A DNA stretch of 64,000 bases. Origin: Flavobacteriales bacterium UBA4422 (GTDB taxonomy: Bacteria > Bacteroidota > Bacteroidia > Flavobacteriales_G > Salibacteraceae). The translations under genes and the position numbers were made by a program. Below are positions 43,138-52,595 of the stretch, piece after piece; the stretch's first letter is position 1, and each line of letters starts with the position of its first letter. The stretch is from positions 64,098-128,097 of the forward strand of contig DGQE01000012.1 in the NCBI GenBank assembly GCA_002389645.1. Direction: 5' to 3'. Under the pieces are notes generated by a model that searched no databases, had not been told where the DNA came from, and was given only the letters and a program-made list of their open reading frames with translations.

Positions 43138-44556
43138 ATGGTATTCAACTCGCTAGAATTCCTCGTATTTGCAATTCTCTTTTTTGGATTGTGGCCTGTT
43201 TTCAGGAAAAAAGATTCTGCGCGTTGGAGTTTCATTACCATCATGTCTTTCATCTTTTACGGATGGTGGGACTGGCGCTTTTTGTTTTTAATCATCGGAA
43301 GTGGGTTGATTGACTACTTCGCAGGAATACTCCTCACAAAAAAGTCTGAACATCGAAAGTTCTTTTTGATTCTTTCATTAGCAGGAAACCTCGGTTCATT
43401 GAGCGTTTTTAAATACAGCCTTTTTTTCGCGAATACACTGGAAGATTTTCTCGGATTTGTTGGAATCAATATGGATTTGGTGAATCATATCCCTGATTTC
43501 GCATTGATCCTTCCAGTGGGTATCAGCTTTTACACCTTTCAATCGATGAGTTATACGATCGACATTTATCGCGGTCGCCTCGAACCGACTAAAAACATCT
43601 TACATTTCTTCAGCTATTTAGCCATGTTTCCGCAATTGGTGGCTGGCCCCATAGTGCGAGCCAAAGACCTTTTACAACAATTGGCCCAAGACCGAAGAAC
43701 AAATCCTATTCAGCGATGGAATGCCATTAAACTAATGTCTTACGGCCTGTTTCAAAAAGTAGTCATTGCAGATAACTTATCTTTTTTCATTGACTCAGCT
43801 TTTGAAGGTAAAAGCGCCTTTGATGGAAGTGCATATTGGTGGATGGTAATGATGGCATTTTCATTTCAGATCTATTGCGATTTCAGCGGCTACAGCCTTA
43901 TCGCTAGAGGCTTGGCAAAGTATATGGGTTACCATTTTAAAATGAATTTCAACCATCCATATATTTCAACAAGCCTGCGAGAGTTCTGGACCAGGTGGCA
44001 CATATCCCTATCCACGTGGTTTCGAGATTATGTATACATACCAATTGGTGGCAGCCGAAATGGATTGTTAATGGGCTTGTTGGCTTTATGGGCCACAATG
44101 CTACTATCTGGATTGTGGCATGGAGCGAATTACACATTTATAGTTTGGGCGGCTTTGCACGCTCTGTTCTCGAGCATTGAACGCCTCACGAAATGGAATA
44201 AAAAATGGAGTAAATCAAAGCTAAAGGTTCTACTGATTCCCATTATTTTCATTCAAGCTTTAGTAGCTTGGGTATATTTCAGATCAGTAGACATAACACA
44301 AGCAAATGAGATTATAAGCAAGCTATTTTCTTTCAATTCGAGCAATTTTGATTTTATTCAGGCCTATTCGAATGCAGCGATTGTTCTTGGCTTGGCTGTG
44401 CTAATAGAATCCTTCATTTTTCTAAGGAAAGAATTTACTAGTATTTCAATTTGGTTTAAGGCATGTAACCTAGACATTGCTTTGGTTGGGATTAGCTTAA
44501 TCGCTTCAATACTATTCAGAGGTGAAGGAGCTCAATTCATATACTTTCAATTTTAA
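43138..44556 (+). CDS. MBOAT-family O-acyltransferase (AlgI-like)
   Basis: A protein of 472 aa with about eleven helices. Diagnostic blocks: LPVGISFYTFQSMSYTIDIYRG, FPQLVAGPIVRA, DFSGYSLIARGLAKYMG, FWTRWHISLSTWFRDYVYIP and LSGLWHGANYTF with the conserved catalytic His. It probably moves acyl groups across the inner membrane for O-acetylation of an exported polysaccharide or peptidoglycan. The next gene starts immediately after the stop and encodes an SGNH-like protein, the usual partner type. Confidence 0.92.
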   Translation: MVFNSLEFLVFAILFFGLWPVFRKKDSARWSFITIMSFIFYGWWDWRFLFLIIGSGLIDYFAGILLTKKSEHRKFFLILSLAGNLGSLSVFKYSLFFANTLEDFLGFVGINMDLVNHIPDFALILPVGISFYTFQSMSYTIDIYRGRLEPTKNILHFFSYLAMFPQLVAGPIVRAKDLLQQLAQDRRTNPIQRWNAIKLMSYGLFQKVVIADNLSFFIDSAFEGKSAFDGSAYWWMVMMAFSFQIYCDFSGYSLIARGLAKYMGYHFKMNFNHPYISTSLREFWTRWHISLSTWFRDYVYIPIGGSRNGLLMGLLALWATMLLSGLWHGANYTFIVWAALHALFSSIERLTKWNKKWSKSKLKVLLIPIIFIQALVAWVYFRSVDITQANEIISKLFSFNSSNFDFIQAYSNAAIVLGLAVLIESFIFLRKEFTSISIWFKACNLDIALVGISLIASILFRGEGAQFIYFQF

Positions 44557-45465
44557 ATGCATCCAACCAAAAAAATATCAGCTACGCTAGTTTCAAGCTC
44601 AATCTTGCTGGGATTGTTTGGTTGGCTTTTGCCAGTATCGCCTGACGTAGAGCTAAACAAAGAAATTTATTGGTTGAGAAAGACCTTTAGCCAAGAGAAA
44701 TACAATATTGTAATTGGAGGTGACTCTAGAGTACACAGAGGACTTTCACCCGATGATCTCTTGTTGCAAGTAAATGAAGCCAGCAATGCAATAAATTTAG
44801 GTTATTCCAGCGCAGGCTATTCCAAAGACTATTGTTCCTTTTTACTCTCAAAGCTGAATAAAGAAGGTAATACAAAAGCTTTGATACTAGGTCTGACCCC
44901 GCACAGCTTTACTCCTGATGCTCTTGAAAACGGGCATTTTCATGAAGTACTTTACACTTCTACTGCCGATATGCAAAAGGCACTTTACCTGGAACCTTTT
45001 CTTCAGTTTTTTGAACCGAGAAAAATCAGTTTACTTTTTAGATCAACTGACTATCAAGTTAATGGATACCTTGAAAAATTCCATGATAATGGATGGGTAG
45101 AATCGGATAACTTGAAGACAGATAGCACCAGAGCGATCAAAAGCTATTCAAAGGTTTTCATTGACAATACTGTAAACGATGCTGCTGTAAATGATTTCAT
45201 AGTTTGGGTTGATAGCTTGTCGAAAGAGAATATTGCGGTTTTAGGCTACCGTCCTCCCACCACTGTCACAATGAGATCATTGGAAGATTCTGTAAGTGGT
45301 TATAACGAAACCGCAATTAGAAATGCCTTTGAAGCTAGCGGAGGTCAATGGATTGATTTTAAAGACAATGACTTCGAATCATATGACGGTAGCCACTTGA
45401 GGGCAAAGGATGCGCGTCACCTCTCTAAAGATATTGGAATTGAAATTCAAGGCCTACTGAAGTAA
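44557..45465 (+). CDS. SGNH/GDSL-like protein paired with MBOAT acyltransferase
   Basis: A protein of 302 aa with one N-terminal membrane helix (residues 9-26). Block I is VIGGDSRVHRGLSP (GDS, Ser nucleophile); the C-terminal block YDGSHLRAKDARHLS supplies the Asp-x-x-His pair. This is the layout of AlgX/AlgJ- or PatB-type periplasmic acyltransferases that accept acyl groups from an MBOAT protein. It is directly adjacent to the MBOAT gene with zero spacing. It overlaps the convergent DUF721 gene by 12 nt. Confidence 0.78.
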   Translation: MHPTKKISATLVSSSILLGLFGWLLPVSPDVELNKEIYWLRKTFSQEKYNIVIGGDSRVHRGLSPDDLLLQVNEASNAINLGYSSAGYSKDYCSFLLSKLNKEGNTKALILGLTPHSFTPDALENGHFHEVLYTSTADMQKALYLEPFLQFFEPRKISLLFRSTDYQVNGYLEKFHDNGWVESDNLKTDSTRAIKSYSKVFIDNTVNDAAVNDFIVWVDSLSKENIAVLGYRPPTTVTMRSLEDSVSGYNETAIRNAFEASGGQWIDFKDNDFESYDGSHLRAKDARHLSKDIGIEIQGLLK

Positions 45466-45765
45466 AACTTCCTTCACCAAGTCCTCCCCAAGGTGAGTAT
45501 TCACATTTCGAACAATGTCTTCTCTCTGGTAGTGCAATTCTTGACGCAGTGCCGCAGAACTTAGTTTAAGAATCAATTTTCCGCCTCTTAATAGAATATC
45601 ATCTGTTCTGCTTGCAACGGCAGGTCCAACAATCTTTTCCCAATCACTTTTGAGGGTGATTTCAGTCAATCCACTTTTCAAGCGATATACTCTGAGCATT
45701 CGATCAATCACCTGCCCCAAACTTTCTTGGTTAGTCTTTCTTTTATTTTGATCGTAACGCCCCAT
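45454..45765 (-). CDS. DUF721 (DciA-like) protein
   Basis: A protein of 103 aa with the DUF721 core: LGQVIDRMLRVYRLKSGL, SDWEKIVGPAVASRT, LILKLSSAALRQELHYQREDIVRNVN. DUF721 members include DciA, which loads replicative helicase, and the position next to recF supports a DNA-replication link. It starts 3 nt after the recF stop, so they are co-transcribed. Confidence 0.88.
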   Translation of the reverse strand: MGRYDQNKRKTNQESLGQVIDRMLRVYRLKSGLTEITLKSDWEKIVGPAVASRTDDILLRGGKLILKLSSAALRQELHYQREDIVRNVNTHLGEDLVKEVLLQ

Positions 45766-45768
45766 GCA

Positions 45769-46872
45769 TCAAAGTTGATCAATTGAACCTTGTTCTACCA
45801 CAAATTTTTTCAACGGCACATTCTCATCTTTAAATAAGTCAGGAACACGATGAAGGTTCGCATCGGTAATAAATATCTGACCAAAATGATCTTCACTAAC
45901 CAACTTCATTAAAGCCGCCACGCGGTTATCGTCTAATTTGTCGAAAATATCATCTAAAAGTAAAATTGGCTTGCGCTGTTTTAATTCCTTCAAATAGTCA
46001 AATTGAGCCAATCGAAGGCTAGTAACAAAGCTTTTTTTCTGGCCTTGACTGCCAAATTTTTTCATTGGATACTCTCCAATAGTAAATTCCAAGTCATCTT
46101 TATGAATGCCTTGCGTAGTGTACTGAGCGCGGTAATCCCTTTTTCGATGCTCAGTCAACAGATTGATCATAGGCGTTTCTGACAGCTGACTTTGGTACAC
46201 GATGTTGACCTCCTCTGCCCCGCTTGAAATCAATTGATAGAAATTCGAAAATATTGGCAGGTAGCCTTCTAAAAATCGCTTACGTTCTAAGTGCAACTCT
46301 GTACCATGCGTATGCAATTGTTCGTCAAACACTTCAAGGCTAGTAGTATCATACTTTCCTTCAGCCCATTGATGTTTAAGCATGGCATTTCGCTGTGCCA
46401 ATAAACGGTTGTAATGCAGAAGCGTATCTAAATACGATTTATTGTATTGAGAAATGATGCCGTCCATGAACTTTCGTCTCATATCGCTGCCTTCTCTGAT
46501 GAGCGCAGTATCAGATGGAGCAATCATCACCAATGGAATTACACCAATATGATCTGCCAATCGATCGTACTCTTTTTGATTGCGTTTAAATTTCTTTTTC
46601 TCGTTGCGCTTCAATCCACAAAAAATTCTTTCAGATTCTCCCTCTAAAAAAAACTTACCATCAAGCACAAAATAACCTTCATCATGACGGATGTTTTGTG
46701 AGTCAATCGGATTAAAAAAACTCTTACAAAATGACAAGTAATATATCGCATCAAGCACTGTAGTCTTACCCGCACCGTTGTTTCCAAGAAAGCAGTTGAC
46801 TTTTTCTGACAGCTCAAAATTGGCGTCTTGAATGTTCTTAAAATTAACAATGCTGAGTTCAGATAGATGCAT
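45769..46872 (-). CDS. recF: DNA replication and repair protein RecF
   Basis: A protein of 367 aa. Walker A is GNNGAGKTT (residues 30-38); the N-terminus has LSIVNFKNIQDANF; Walker B lies in PILLLDDIFDKLDDNR. RecF binds gapped DNA and helps load RecA with RecO and RecR. The ATG at 46872 lies 7 nt after a perfect -7 box (46880-46887), so the mRNA may be leaderless. The gene is not next to dnaA/dnaN here. Confidence 0.95.
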   Translation of the reverse strand: MHLSELSIVNFKNIQDANFELSEKVNCFLGNNGAGKTTVLDAIYYLSFCKSFFNPIDSQNIRHDEGYFVLDGKFFLEGESERIFCGLKRNEKKKFKRNQKEYDRLADHIGVIPLVMIAPSDTALIREGSDMRRKFMDGIISQYNKSYLDTLLHYNRLLAQRNAMLKHQWAEGKYDTTSLEVFDEQLHTHGTELHLERKRFLEGYLPIFSNFYQLISSGAEEVNIVYQSQLSETPMINLLTEHRKRDYRAQYTTQGIHKDDLEFTIGEYPMKKFGSQGQKKSFVTSLRLAQFDYLKELKQRKPILLLDDIFDKLDDNRVAALMKLVSEDHFGQIFITDANLHRVPDLFKDENVPLKKFVVEQGSIDQL

Positions 46873-46879
46873 AAGTCTT

Positions 46880-46887
46880 CAAAGGTA
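46880..46887 (-). promoter_or_regulatory. -7 box TACCTTTG of recF
   Basis: An exact TAnnTTTG match on the minus strand, 7 nt before the ATG at 46872. Confidence 0.6.
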
Positions 46888-46932
46888 GAATTTGACCACA
46901 AGAAGAGAGTGTGTCAACTGTCTTAAAAAAAA

Positions 46933-46940
46933 TATATTTG
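46933..46940 (+). promoter_or_regulatory. -7 box TATATTTG of the TPR/ribH unit
   Basis: An exact TAnnTTTG match, 24 nt before the ATG at 46965. It excludes the upstream GTG at 46911 as a start codon for this promoter. Confidence 0.6.
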
Positions 46941-46964
46941 CAGCCTCATTTTTTAAGGGTAACA

Positions 46965-47645
46965 ATGGCTAAAGATCAGGAAGAAATAATAGTAGACGTA
47001 GAAGAAGTTTACTCGAAGACGGAACATTGGGTTGTAGAAAACCAAAAAAGTCTGACAATTATTATTGGTGCAATTGTGTTAATGATGGTGTCATTCTTTG
47101 CTTACAAGAATTTCTACTTGCAGCCACAAGAAGTTGAGGCTCAAGAGCAAATGTGGCAAGCTCAAAAGGCTTTTGCTAGCGACAGCCTTGACCAAGCACT
47201 TTACGGAAATGATGTTGCCTATGGTTTCTTAGACATTATTGACAATTACGGCATCACTGAATCAGCAAACCTTTCTAACTATTACGCAGGCATCTCTTAT
47301 TTGCGTTTAGGACAATATGAAGAGGCTATTCAATATTTAGAAGACTACGATTGCAGCGACATCATGGTCTGTGCAGTGGCACTAGGTGCAACAGGCGATG
47401 CTTATATGGAATTGGGCGAAGTAGATAAAGCTATCAGTTATTATGAGAGTGCTTTCGGGCACAATGCCAACGACCTCACCACACCTATTTACTTGATGAA
47501 AGCTGCTAGAGCTTATGAAGAAGTTGGAGATTACAGCGATGCGCTTAGTCTTTACAGCCGCATCAAGCAAGAATACCCGAACAGTAATGAAGGTCAGCAG
47601 ATCGAAAAATTCATTGCTCGTGCAGAGGGTCTTTCTGGAAAATAA
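46965..47645 (+). CDS. Membrane-anchored TPR protein (YfgM-like)
   Basis: A protein of 226 aa from the ATG at 46965 (MAKDQEEIIVDVEEVYSKTE). One membrane helix (about residues 29-50, LTIIIGAIVLMMVSFFA) is followed by periplasmic TPR units (YYAGISYLRLGQYEEAIQYL, GDAYMELGEVDKAISYYES, ARAYEEVGDYSDALSLYS). The architecture matches YfgM-type SecYEG-associated chaperone partners. Its stop overlaps the ribH start by one base (TAATG). Confidence 0.88.
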   Translation: MAKDQEEIIVDVEEVYSKTEHWVVENQKSLTIIIGAIVLMMVSFFAYKNFYLQPQEVEAQEQMWQAQKAFASDSLDQALYGNDVAYGFLDIIDNYGITESANLSNYYAGISYLRLGQYEEAIQYLEDYDCSDIMVCAVALGATGDAYMELGEVDKAISYYESAFGHNANDLTTPIYLMKAARAYEEVGDYSDALSLYSRIKQEYPNSNEGQQIEKFIARAEGLSGK

Positions 47646-48130
47646 TGGCCACGATCAATAAAAATCTTTCTGAATTTGATGACCTACCAGCAGTCAATCC
47701 TAATTGGAAGATAGCTATCGTAAAAGCCGAGTGGAATGCTGAAATCACAAATGGCTTGCATGATGGAGCGATAGACTTATTGATCAATGCAGACGTTCCA
47801 GGAAACAACATTAAAACCTTTTTCGTTCCGGGAAGCTTCGAACTTCCGCTTGGCGCTCAATGGGCCATTGAAAAGTTCAAAGCAGATGCCGTCATTTGTT
47901 TAGGGTCTGTGATCCGAGGAGAAACCGCCCATTTTGATTATGTATGTCAAGCTGTTTCTCAAGGCGTGAAAGACGTTTCTTTAAGCCATAGTTTGCCTGT
48001 AGTATTCGGTGTGTTAACAGACGACAACATTGAGCAGTCTCGGGCAAGAAGTGGCGGGATTCATGGCAACAAAGGCACCGAAGCGGCTGTAACGGCCATC
48101 AAAATGCTGCACTTAAGAGACTCAATGTAG
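47645..48130 (+). CDS. ribH: 6,7-dimethyl-8-ribityllumazine synthase
   Basis: A protein of 161 aa. Diagnostic segments: KAEWNAEITNGLHDGAID, FVPGSFELPLGAQW, CLGSVIRGETAHFDYVC and PVVFGVLTDDNIEQS. It condenses 5-amino-6-ribitylaminouracil with dihydroxybutanone phosphate, the penultimate step in riboflavin synthesis. It is translationally coupled to the TPR gene, an association often seen in Bacteroidota (from memory). Confidence 0.95.
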   Translation: MATINKNLSEFDDLPAVNPNWKIAIVKAEWNAEITNGLHDGAIDLLINADVPGNNIKTFFVPGSFELPLGAQWAIEKFKADAVICLGSVIRGETAHFDYVCQAVSQGVKDVSLSHSLPVVFGVLTDDNIEQSRARSGGIHGNKGTEAAVTAIKMLHLRDSM

Positions 48131-48131
48131 T

Positions 48132-48551
48132 CTATTCGTTATCCAAAATTTTCTTGATGTTTGGCTTGAAGTACAAGTCACTTTTCATCACCTTGCCGTC
48201 TTCACGATAAATAGGAAGACCTTCTTTGTCTAGCTTACTCATATTACTTCTTTGAATTTCTTCAAACACTTCAGCAATTTTGTGCTGCATTCCGTGGGTT
48301 AAGATCGTTCCGCATAGTATATATAGCATGTCACCCAGCGCATCTGCCACTTCAACCAAATCGCCATTTTGAGCAGCTTCGAGGTATTCCTCATTCTCTT
48401 CTCGCATCAATTTATAGCGCAACAAAATCGACTTATCGTCAATGTCTACCGTTGGCGATTCGTTGTTCTTAATCTTGAATGATTCATGAAATTCCTTGAC
48501 GTAATTTATTACTTCAGAGAGCATGATATCAGCATGGTTATTTTCAGGCAT
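48132..48551 (-). CDS. MazG-like nucleotide pyrophosphohydrolase
   Basis: A protein of 139 aa, all-alpha NTP-PPase superfamily: LMREENEEYLEAAQNGDLVEVADALGDMLYILCG holds the metal-binding ExxE...ExxD signature. The C-terminal region (KLDKEGLPIYREDGKVMKSDLYFKPNI) is typical of the phosphoribosyl-ATP pyrophosphohydrolase-like group with house-cleaning roles. It is not located in a his operon, so a role in histidine synthesis is unlikely. Confidence 0.87.
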   Translation of the reverse strand: MPENNHADIMLSEVINYVKEFHESFKIKNNESPTVDIDDKSILLRYKLMREENEEYLEAAQNGDLVEVADALGDMLYILCGTILTHGMQHKIAEVFEEIQRSNMSKLDKEGLPIYREDGKVMKSDLYFKPNIKKILDNE

Positions 48552-48733
48552 ATTTAGACGTTAAAATTCTTAAAATATTGAAAGCCGAAAAGTAACAGAA
48601 CCCTAGATTTATCAAGGCATACAGAAGTAAATAGTTCTTAACATTGTTTAACAGCGACAGTGCTCAAAACGGGCGCGTTTATTAACATTTTCGCGTGTCT
48701 TCAAAAGAAACATATTGTTGAAAACCCTATAAC

Positions 48734-49732
48734 ATGGAAACTGCAACTGACATTAGAGCTCTGAACGAAAAGATTGAAAAGGAAAGTGCATTCATTGAAC
48801 TGATCAATCGAGAAATGGATAAAGCGATCATTGGGCAGAAATACATGATCGACAGAATGATAATTTGCTTGTTATCGAATGGTCATATTCTATTAGAAGG
48901 TGTGCCTGGATTGGCCAAAACACTAGCCATTAAATCGTTAGCATCAACCATTCATGCTGATTTTAGCAGACTTCAATTTACACCTGACTTATTACCTGCC
49001 GACCTCATAGGAACACAAATCTATCAAGTAAAGAAAGACGAGTTTACGGTTAAAAAAGGCCCATTGTTTGCCAACTTCGTTTTAGCGGATGAGATCAATC
49101 GCGCTCCAGCCAAGGTGCAGAGCGCCCTGCTTGAGGCGATGCAAGAAAAGCAAGTAACCATTGGTGAAGAAACATTTGCACTTCCAAAGCCTTTCTTGGT
49201 TTTAGCAACTCAAAACCCGGTCGAACAAGAAGGAACCTATCCACTACCAGAAGCGCAAGTTGACCGATTTATGCTGAAGGTAGTTTTAGACTATCCGAAA
49301 ATGGAAGAGGAAAAGTTAATAATTAGACAAAACATTTCTCAAACAGAAATTCCTACCCCACAAAAAATACTTTCTACTGAAGATATCCTAAGAGCTCGTC
49401 AAGTGGTGCGTGAGGTGTATATGGATGAGAAAATTGAACAGTACATTGTAGACATAGTGTTTGCTACTCGAAACCCCGAGAATTTTGGAATGCCACATTT
49501 CAAAGACTTGATAAACTTTGGAGGTTCTCCACGTGCAAGCATCAATCTAGCCATTGCATCTAAGGCTTACGCCTTTATTAAACGAAGAGGCTATGTAATT
49601 CCTGAAGATGTGCGAGCAATTAGTAAAGATGTATTAAGACATCGTATTGGTTTGACATACGAAGCCGAGGCAGAAAACATTACTTCAGAAAACATCATCG
49701 ATGAAATCTTAAACAAGGTTGAAGTGCCATAG
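48734..49732 (+). CDS. MoxR-family AAA+ ATPase
   Basis: A protein of 332 aa. Walker A is EGVPGLAKT, Walker B FVLADEINRAP, sensor LATQNPVEQEGTYPLPEAQVDRF, all diagnostic of MoxR. MoxR proteins act as chaperone-like ATPases with VWA partners. It is the first gene of the bat operon (48734-56939). The -7 candidate is a CATTTTCG string at 48686-48693. Confidence 0.95.
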   Translation: METATDIRALNEKIEKESAFIELINREMDKAIIGQKYMIDRMIICLLSNGHILLEGVPGLAKTLAIKSLASTIHADFSRLQFTPDLLPADLIGTQIYQVKKDEFTVKKGPLFANFVLADEINRAPAKVQSALLEAMQEKQVTIGEETFALPKPFLVLATQNPVEQEGTYPLPEAQVDRFMLKVVLDYPKMEEEKLIIRQNISQTEIPTPQKILSTEDILRARQVVREVYMDEKIEQYIVDIVFATRNPENFGMPHFKDLINFGGSPRASINLAIASKAYAFIKRRGYVIPEDVRAISKDVLRHRIGLTYEAEAENITSENIIDEILNKVEVP

Positions 49733-49790
49733 TGATGCGAATCGATCAGATTTTACCCTAAAGACTGAAAAGTGAACGCAAAGCGATGAA

Positions 49791-50666
49791 ATGGAGACGT
49801 CAGAATTACTAAAACGAGTACGAAAAATAGAGATCAAGACGAGAGGATTGAGTAATCAAATCTTCTCTGGGGAATACCACTCTGCCTTTAAGGGAAGGGG
49901 AATGGCATTCAGCGAGGTACGTGAATACATGCCTGGCGACCCAATTCGAAGTATAGATTGGAATGTTACTGCTCGTTTGAATCATCCTTATGTCAAAGTA
50001 TTTGAAGAAGAGCGAGAAATCACGATGATGCTTATTGTTGATTTTAGTGCTTCTGAAAACTTTGGTTCTAAATCGATGCTCAAGCGCGAAATGATTACTG
50101 AAGTAGCCGCGGTATTAGCTTTTTCAGCCGTTCAGAATAATGATAAGATTGGTGTAATACTCTTTAGCGATAAGATTGAAAAGTATATTCCACCTAAGAA
50201 AGGCAAGAGTCATATCCTCAGAATCATTCGAGAGTTAATTGATTTTGAACCTACAGGAACTGGAACAAATATTAAAGAAGCACTTGGATTCTTTAACAAC
50301 GTGACTAAAAAAAGAAGCATTGCATTCTTGATATCAGACATGCTCGATTCCGATTATGAGAAGCCTTTGAGAATCGCAAAAAGAAAGCATGATTTCGTCA
50401 CTCTATTGACTAAAGACATTGCAGAAGAAACCCTACCTGATTTAGGCCTTATCCCAATGAAAGACTTTGAATCGGGTAAAACGTTTTGGGTAGACACATC
50501 TGACAAAGAAGTAAGAGCGAACTACAAACGCAACAGAGATAAGAAGCTGCAAGAAACAGAGAATCTATTGCGAAAAAGCGGTATTGACTACACTTACTTA
50601 TACACCAACCGAAGCTATGTGCAACCGTTGATGCAATTGTTTAAAAAACGAGAGTCAAAGAGATGA
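49791..50666 (+). CDS. DUF58 protein of the bat operon
   Basis: A protein of 291 aa. The DUF58 signature GRGMAFSEVREYMPGDPIRSIDWNVTAR is complete. A VWA-like fold follows (MLIVDFSASENFGSK, DKIGVILFSDKIEKYIPP). DUF58 proteins accompany MoxR and VWA proteins. Its stop overlaps the start of the next gene by 4 nt (ATGA). Confidence 0.93.
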   Translation: METSELLKRVRKIEIKTRGLSNQIFSGEYHSAFKGRGMAFSEVREYMPGDPIRSIDWNVTARLNHPYVKVFEEEREITMMLIVDFSASENFGSKSMLKREMITEVAAVLAFSAVQNNDKIGVILFSDKIEKYIPPKKGKSHILRIIRELIDFEPTGTGTNIKEALGFFNNVTKKRSIAFLISDMLDSDYEKPLRIAKRKHDFVTLLTKDIAEETLPDLGLIPMKDFESGKTFWVDTSDKEVRANYKRNRDKKLQETENLLRKSGIDYTYLYTNRSYVQPLMQLFKKRESKR

Positions 50667-51601
50667 GGCTGTTGTTGATCATATCATTTATAGTCGCGCA
50701 ATCAGTAGGATTCGCGCAAGAACAATCTCTCACTATTAGCACCGATAAAGAGAGTATAATGATTGGTGAGCAAATGGAGTTTAAAGTAACCTTAAAAGGT
50801 GCTTCAGGAGACACCATGGTACTTCCATTGATCGAAGACACAATCATCTCCGAAATTGAAGTAATCAACCGAAGTAAAGTAGATACTTCTTTTGAAGGTA
50901 CTCAGCTTGAACAGCGGATATTAAGTCAAACCTATACCATTACAAGCTTTGACTCTGGCTTCTTCCCTATTACACCAAGAGTAGCGCTCATCAATGGTGA
51001 AGAAATCGAATCCAATCCATTACTTATTGCGGTTCAAACGCTTGAAATAGACACATCTAAGGGCATAGTTGATATCATGGAAATTGAAGATGTGCCTTTC
51101 TCTTTTAAAGAATGGTTTCAAGAAAATTGGACTTGGATAGCTATTAGCTTGGTGGCGCTAGCCATTATCACATTTATTGCATTAAAGTTATCGAAGCAAA
51201 AGCCGAAAGAAGTGCCGGAAATTATCGTCCCAGTGCGACCAGCACACGAAATCGCGCTTGAGCGGCTTGAGCAGCTCAAAGAAGAAAAACTCTGGCAGGC
51301 TGGAAAAATCAAACAATACTATTCTGAGCTAAGTGATATTTTGAGGGAATACATTGAATTCCGATTAACGCTTCCTGCCATGGAGCAAACTACCGATGAA
51401 ATAATTACTGGTCTGCGTCATAAACCAGAATTGAGCGAAGAATCCATAAGTAAAGTGAAGCAATTACTTTTTCTATCTGACTTGGTGAAATTCGCCAAGG
51501 AGAATCCAGTTGGAAATGAAAATGAGATCAACTTTTCCATTGTTGAAAATTTCATAGCAGAAACCACTCCAAAGCAAGAAAACAAAGAAGAAGATGTCTG
51601 A
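50663..51601 (+). CDS. Bat operon membrane protein with BatD-like Ig domain
   Basis: A protein of 312 aa. Signal peptide (residues 1-18), an oxygen-tolerance/BatD-like beta domain (LTISTDKESIMIGEQMEFKVTL, TYTITSFDSGFFPITPRV), one membrane helix (about 152-174), then a cytosolic helical domain (IALERLEQLKEEKLWQAGKIKQYYSELSDIL). It occupies the usual place between DUF58 and batA. It overlaps the DUF58 gene by 4 nt and batA by 8 nt. Confidence 0.83.
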   Translation: MRLLLIISFIVAQSVGFAQEQSLTISTDKESIMIGEQMEFKVTLKGASGDTMVLPLIEDTIISEIEVINRSKVDTSFEGTQLEQRILSQTYTITSFDSGFFPITPRVALINGEEIESNPLLIAVQTLEIDTSKGIVDIMEIEDVPFSFKEWFQENWTWIAISLVALAIITFIALKLSKQKPKEVPEIIVPVRPAHEIALERLEQLKEEKLWQAGKIKQYYSELSDILREYIEFRLTLPAMEQTTDEIITGLRHKPELSEESISKVKQLLFLSDLVKFAKENPVGNENEINFSIVENFIAETTPKQENKEEDV

Positions 51602-52595
51602 TTGGGAGTTTGCACATATCGAATTTCTTTGGGCGTTAGCAGTGATTCCTCTTTTAGTGCTTTGGTATGTTCTTAAGTATTGGAACCGTCAAGCAGTCTT
51701 AGGATTTTCAAGTGCTCAGTTTTTTGCAGGTAAAACTGGATGGAAGTCAAAAATGCATCATGTCCTATTTGCTCTACGGTTAATTGCCATTGGCACTATT
51801 ATCCTTGCATTAGCTAGACCACAATCAAGCAGCAGCTGGCAGGATGTAAAAACAGAAGGAATAGATATTGTAATTGCATTTGATATTTCGAGCAGTATGC
51901 TTGCACGCGATTTTGAACCAAATAGACTAGAAGCAGCAAAAGAAGTAGCCATTGAGTTCATCAAAAACCGCCCAGACGATAGAATAGGACTTGTAGTGTA
52001 CAGTGGTGAAAGTTTTACCCAATGTCCTCTCACCACCGATCATGATAAACTGATCAACCTTTTCGAGCAATTGGAAAATGGCATGGTAACAGATGGAACA
52101 GCAATTGGAATGGGTTTAGCAAACGCAGTGAATCGATTGAAAGAATCTACGGCTAAAAGCAAGGTTGTGATTTTGTTGACGGACGGAGAAAGTAATATGG
52201 GCTCTATCCCACCAATAACAGCTGCAGAGATTGCCACAACATTTGGCGTCAAAGTCTACACGATAGGTGTGGGAACAAAAGGTCAAGCACAGATGCCTGT
52301 TTCTGATATGTTCGGTAGAATTCGATACCAAAACATGGATGTAAACATCGATGAAGAAACGCTAACTCAAATAGCTGATCTAACCAATGGAGAGTATTTC
52401 AGGGCGACAGATAATGCTTCTCTAGAGTCGATTTACTCTGAAATTGACAAGCTCGAAAAAACAGTCATTGAGGAAACACAGCACGAAAAGAAATATGAAG
52501 AATTCTTTCCGCTGGCATTGATAGCACTAAGCTTATTGATAACGGAATTAATCCTAAGAAAAACACTCTTTAAAAGTGCAACATCACATGTTTAG
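51594..52595 (+). CDS. batA: BatA, VWA-domain membrane protein
   Basis: A protein of 333 aa. Two N-terminal helices, a VWA domain with the MIDAS motif DISSSMLARDFEPNR, threonine in TDGTAIGMGL and aspartate in LLTDGESNMG, and a C-terminal helix near residue 310. It is adjacent to the paralogous batB. Bat proteins are linked to oxidative-stress tolerance in Bacteroides and are thought to form a membrane complex. The start overlaps the preceding gene. Confidence 0.93.
   Translation: MSDWEFAHIEFLWALAVIPLLVLWYVLKYWNRQAVLGFSSAQFFAGKTGWKSKMHHVLFALRLIAIGTIILALARPQSSSSWQDVKTEGIDIVIAFDISSSMLARDFEPNRLEAAKEVAIEFIKNRPDDRIGLVVYSGESFTQCPLTTDHDKLINLFEQLENGMVTDGTAIGMGLANAVNRLKESTAKSKVVILLTDGESNMGSIPPITAAEIATTFGVKVYTIGVGTKGQAQMPVSDMFGRIRYQNMDVNIDEETLTQIADLTNGEYFRATDNASLESIYSEIDKLEKTVIEETQHEKKYEEFFPLALIALSLLITELILRKTLFKSATSHV

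Noticed and set aside
46911..46964. GTG start 18 codons upstream for the TPR protein
   Set aside because: It would begin before the promoter box at 46933; the ATG at 46965 fits better.
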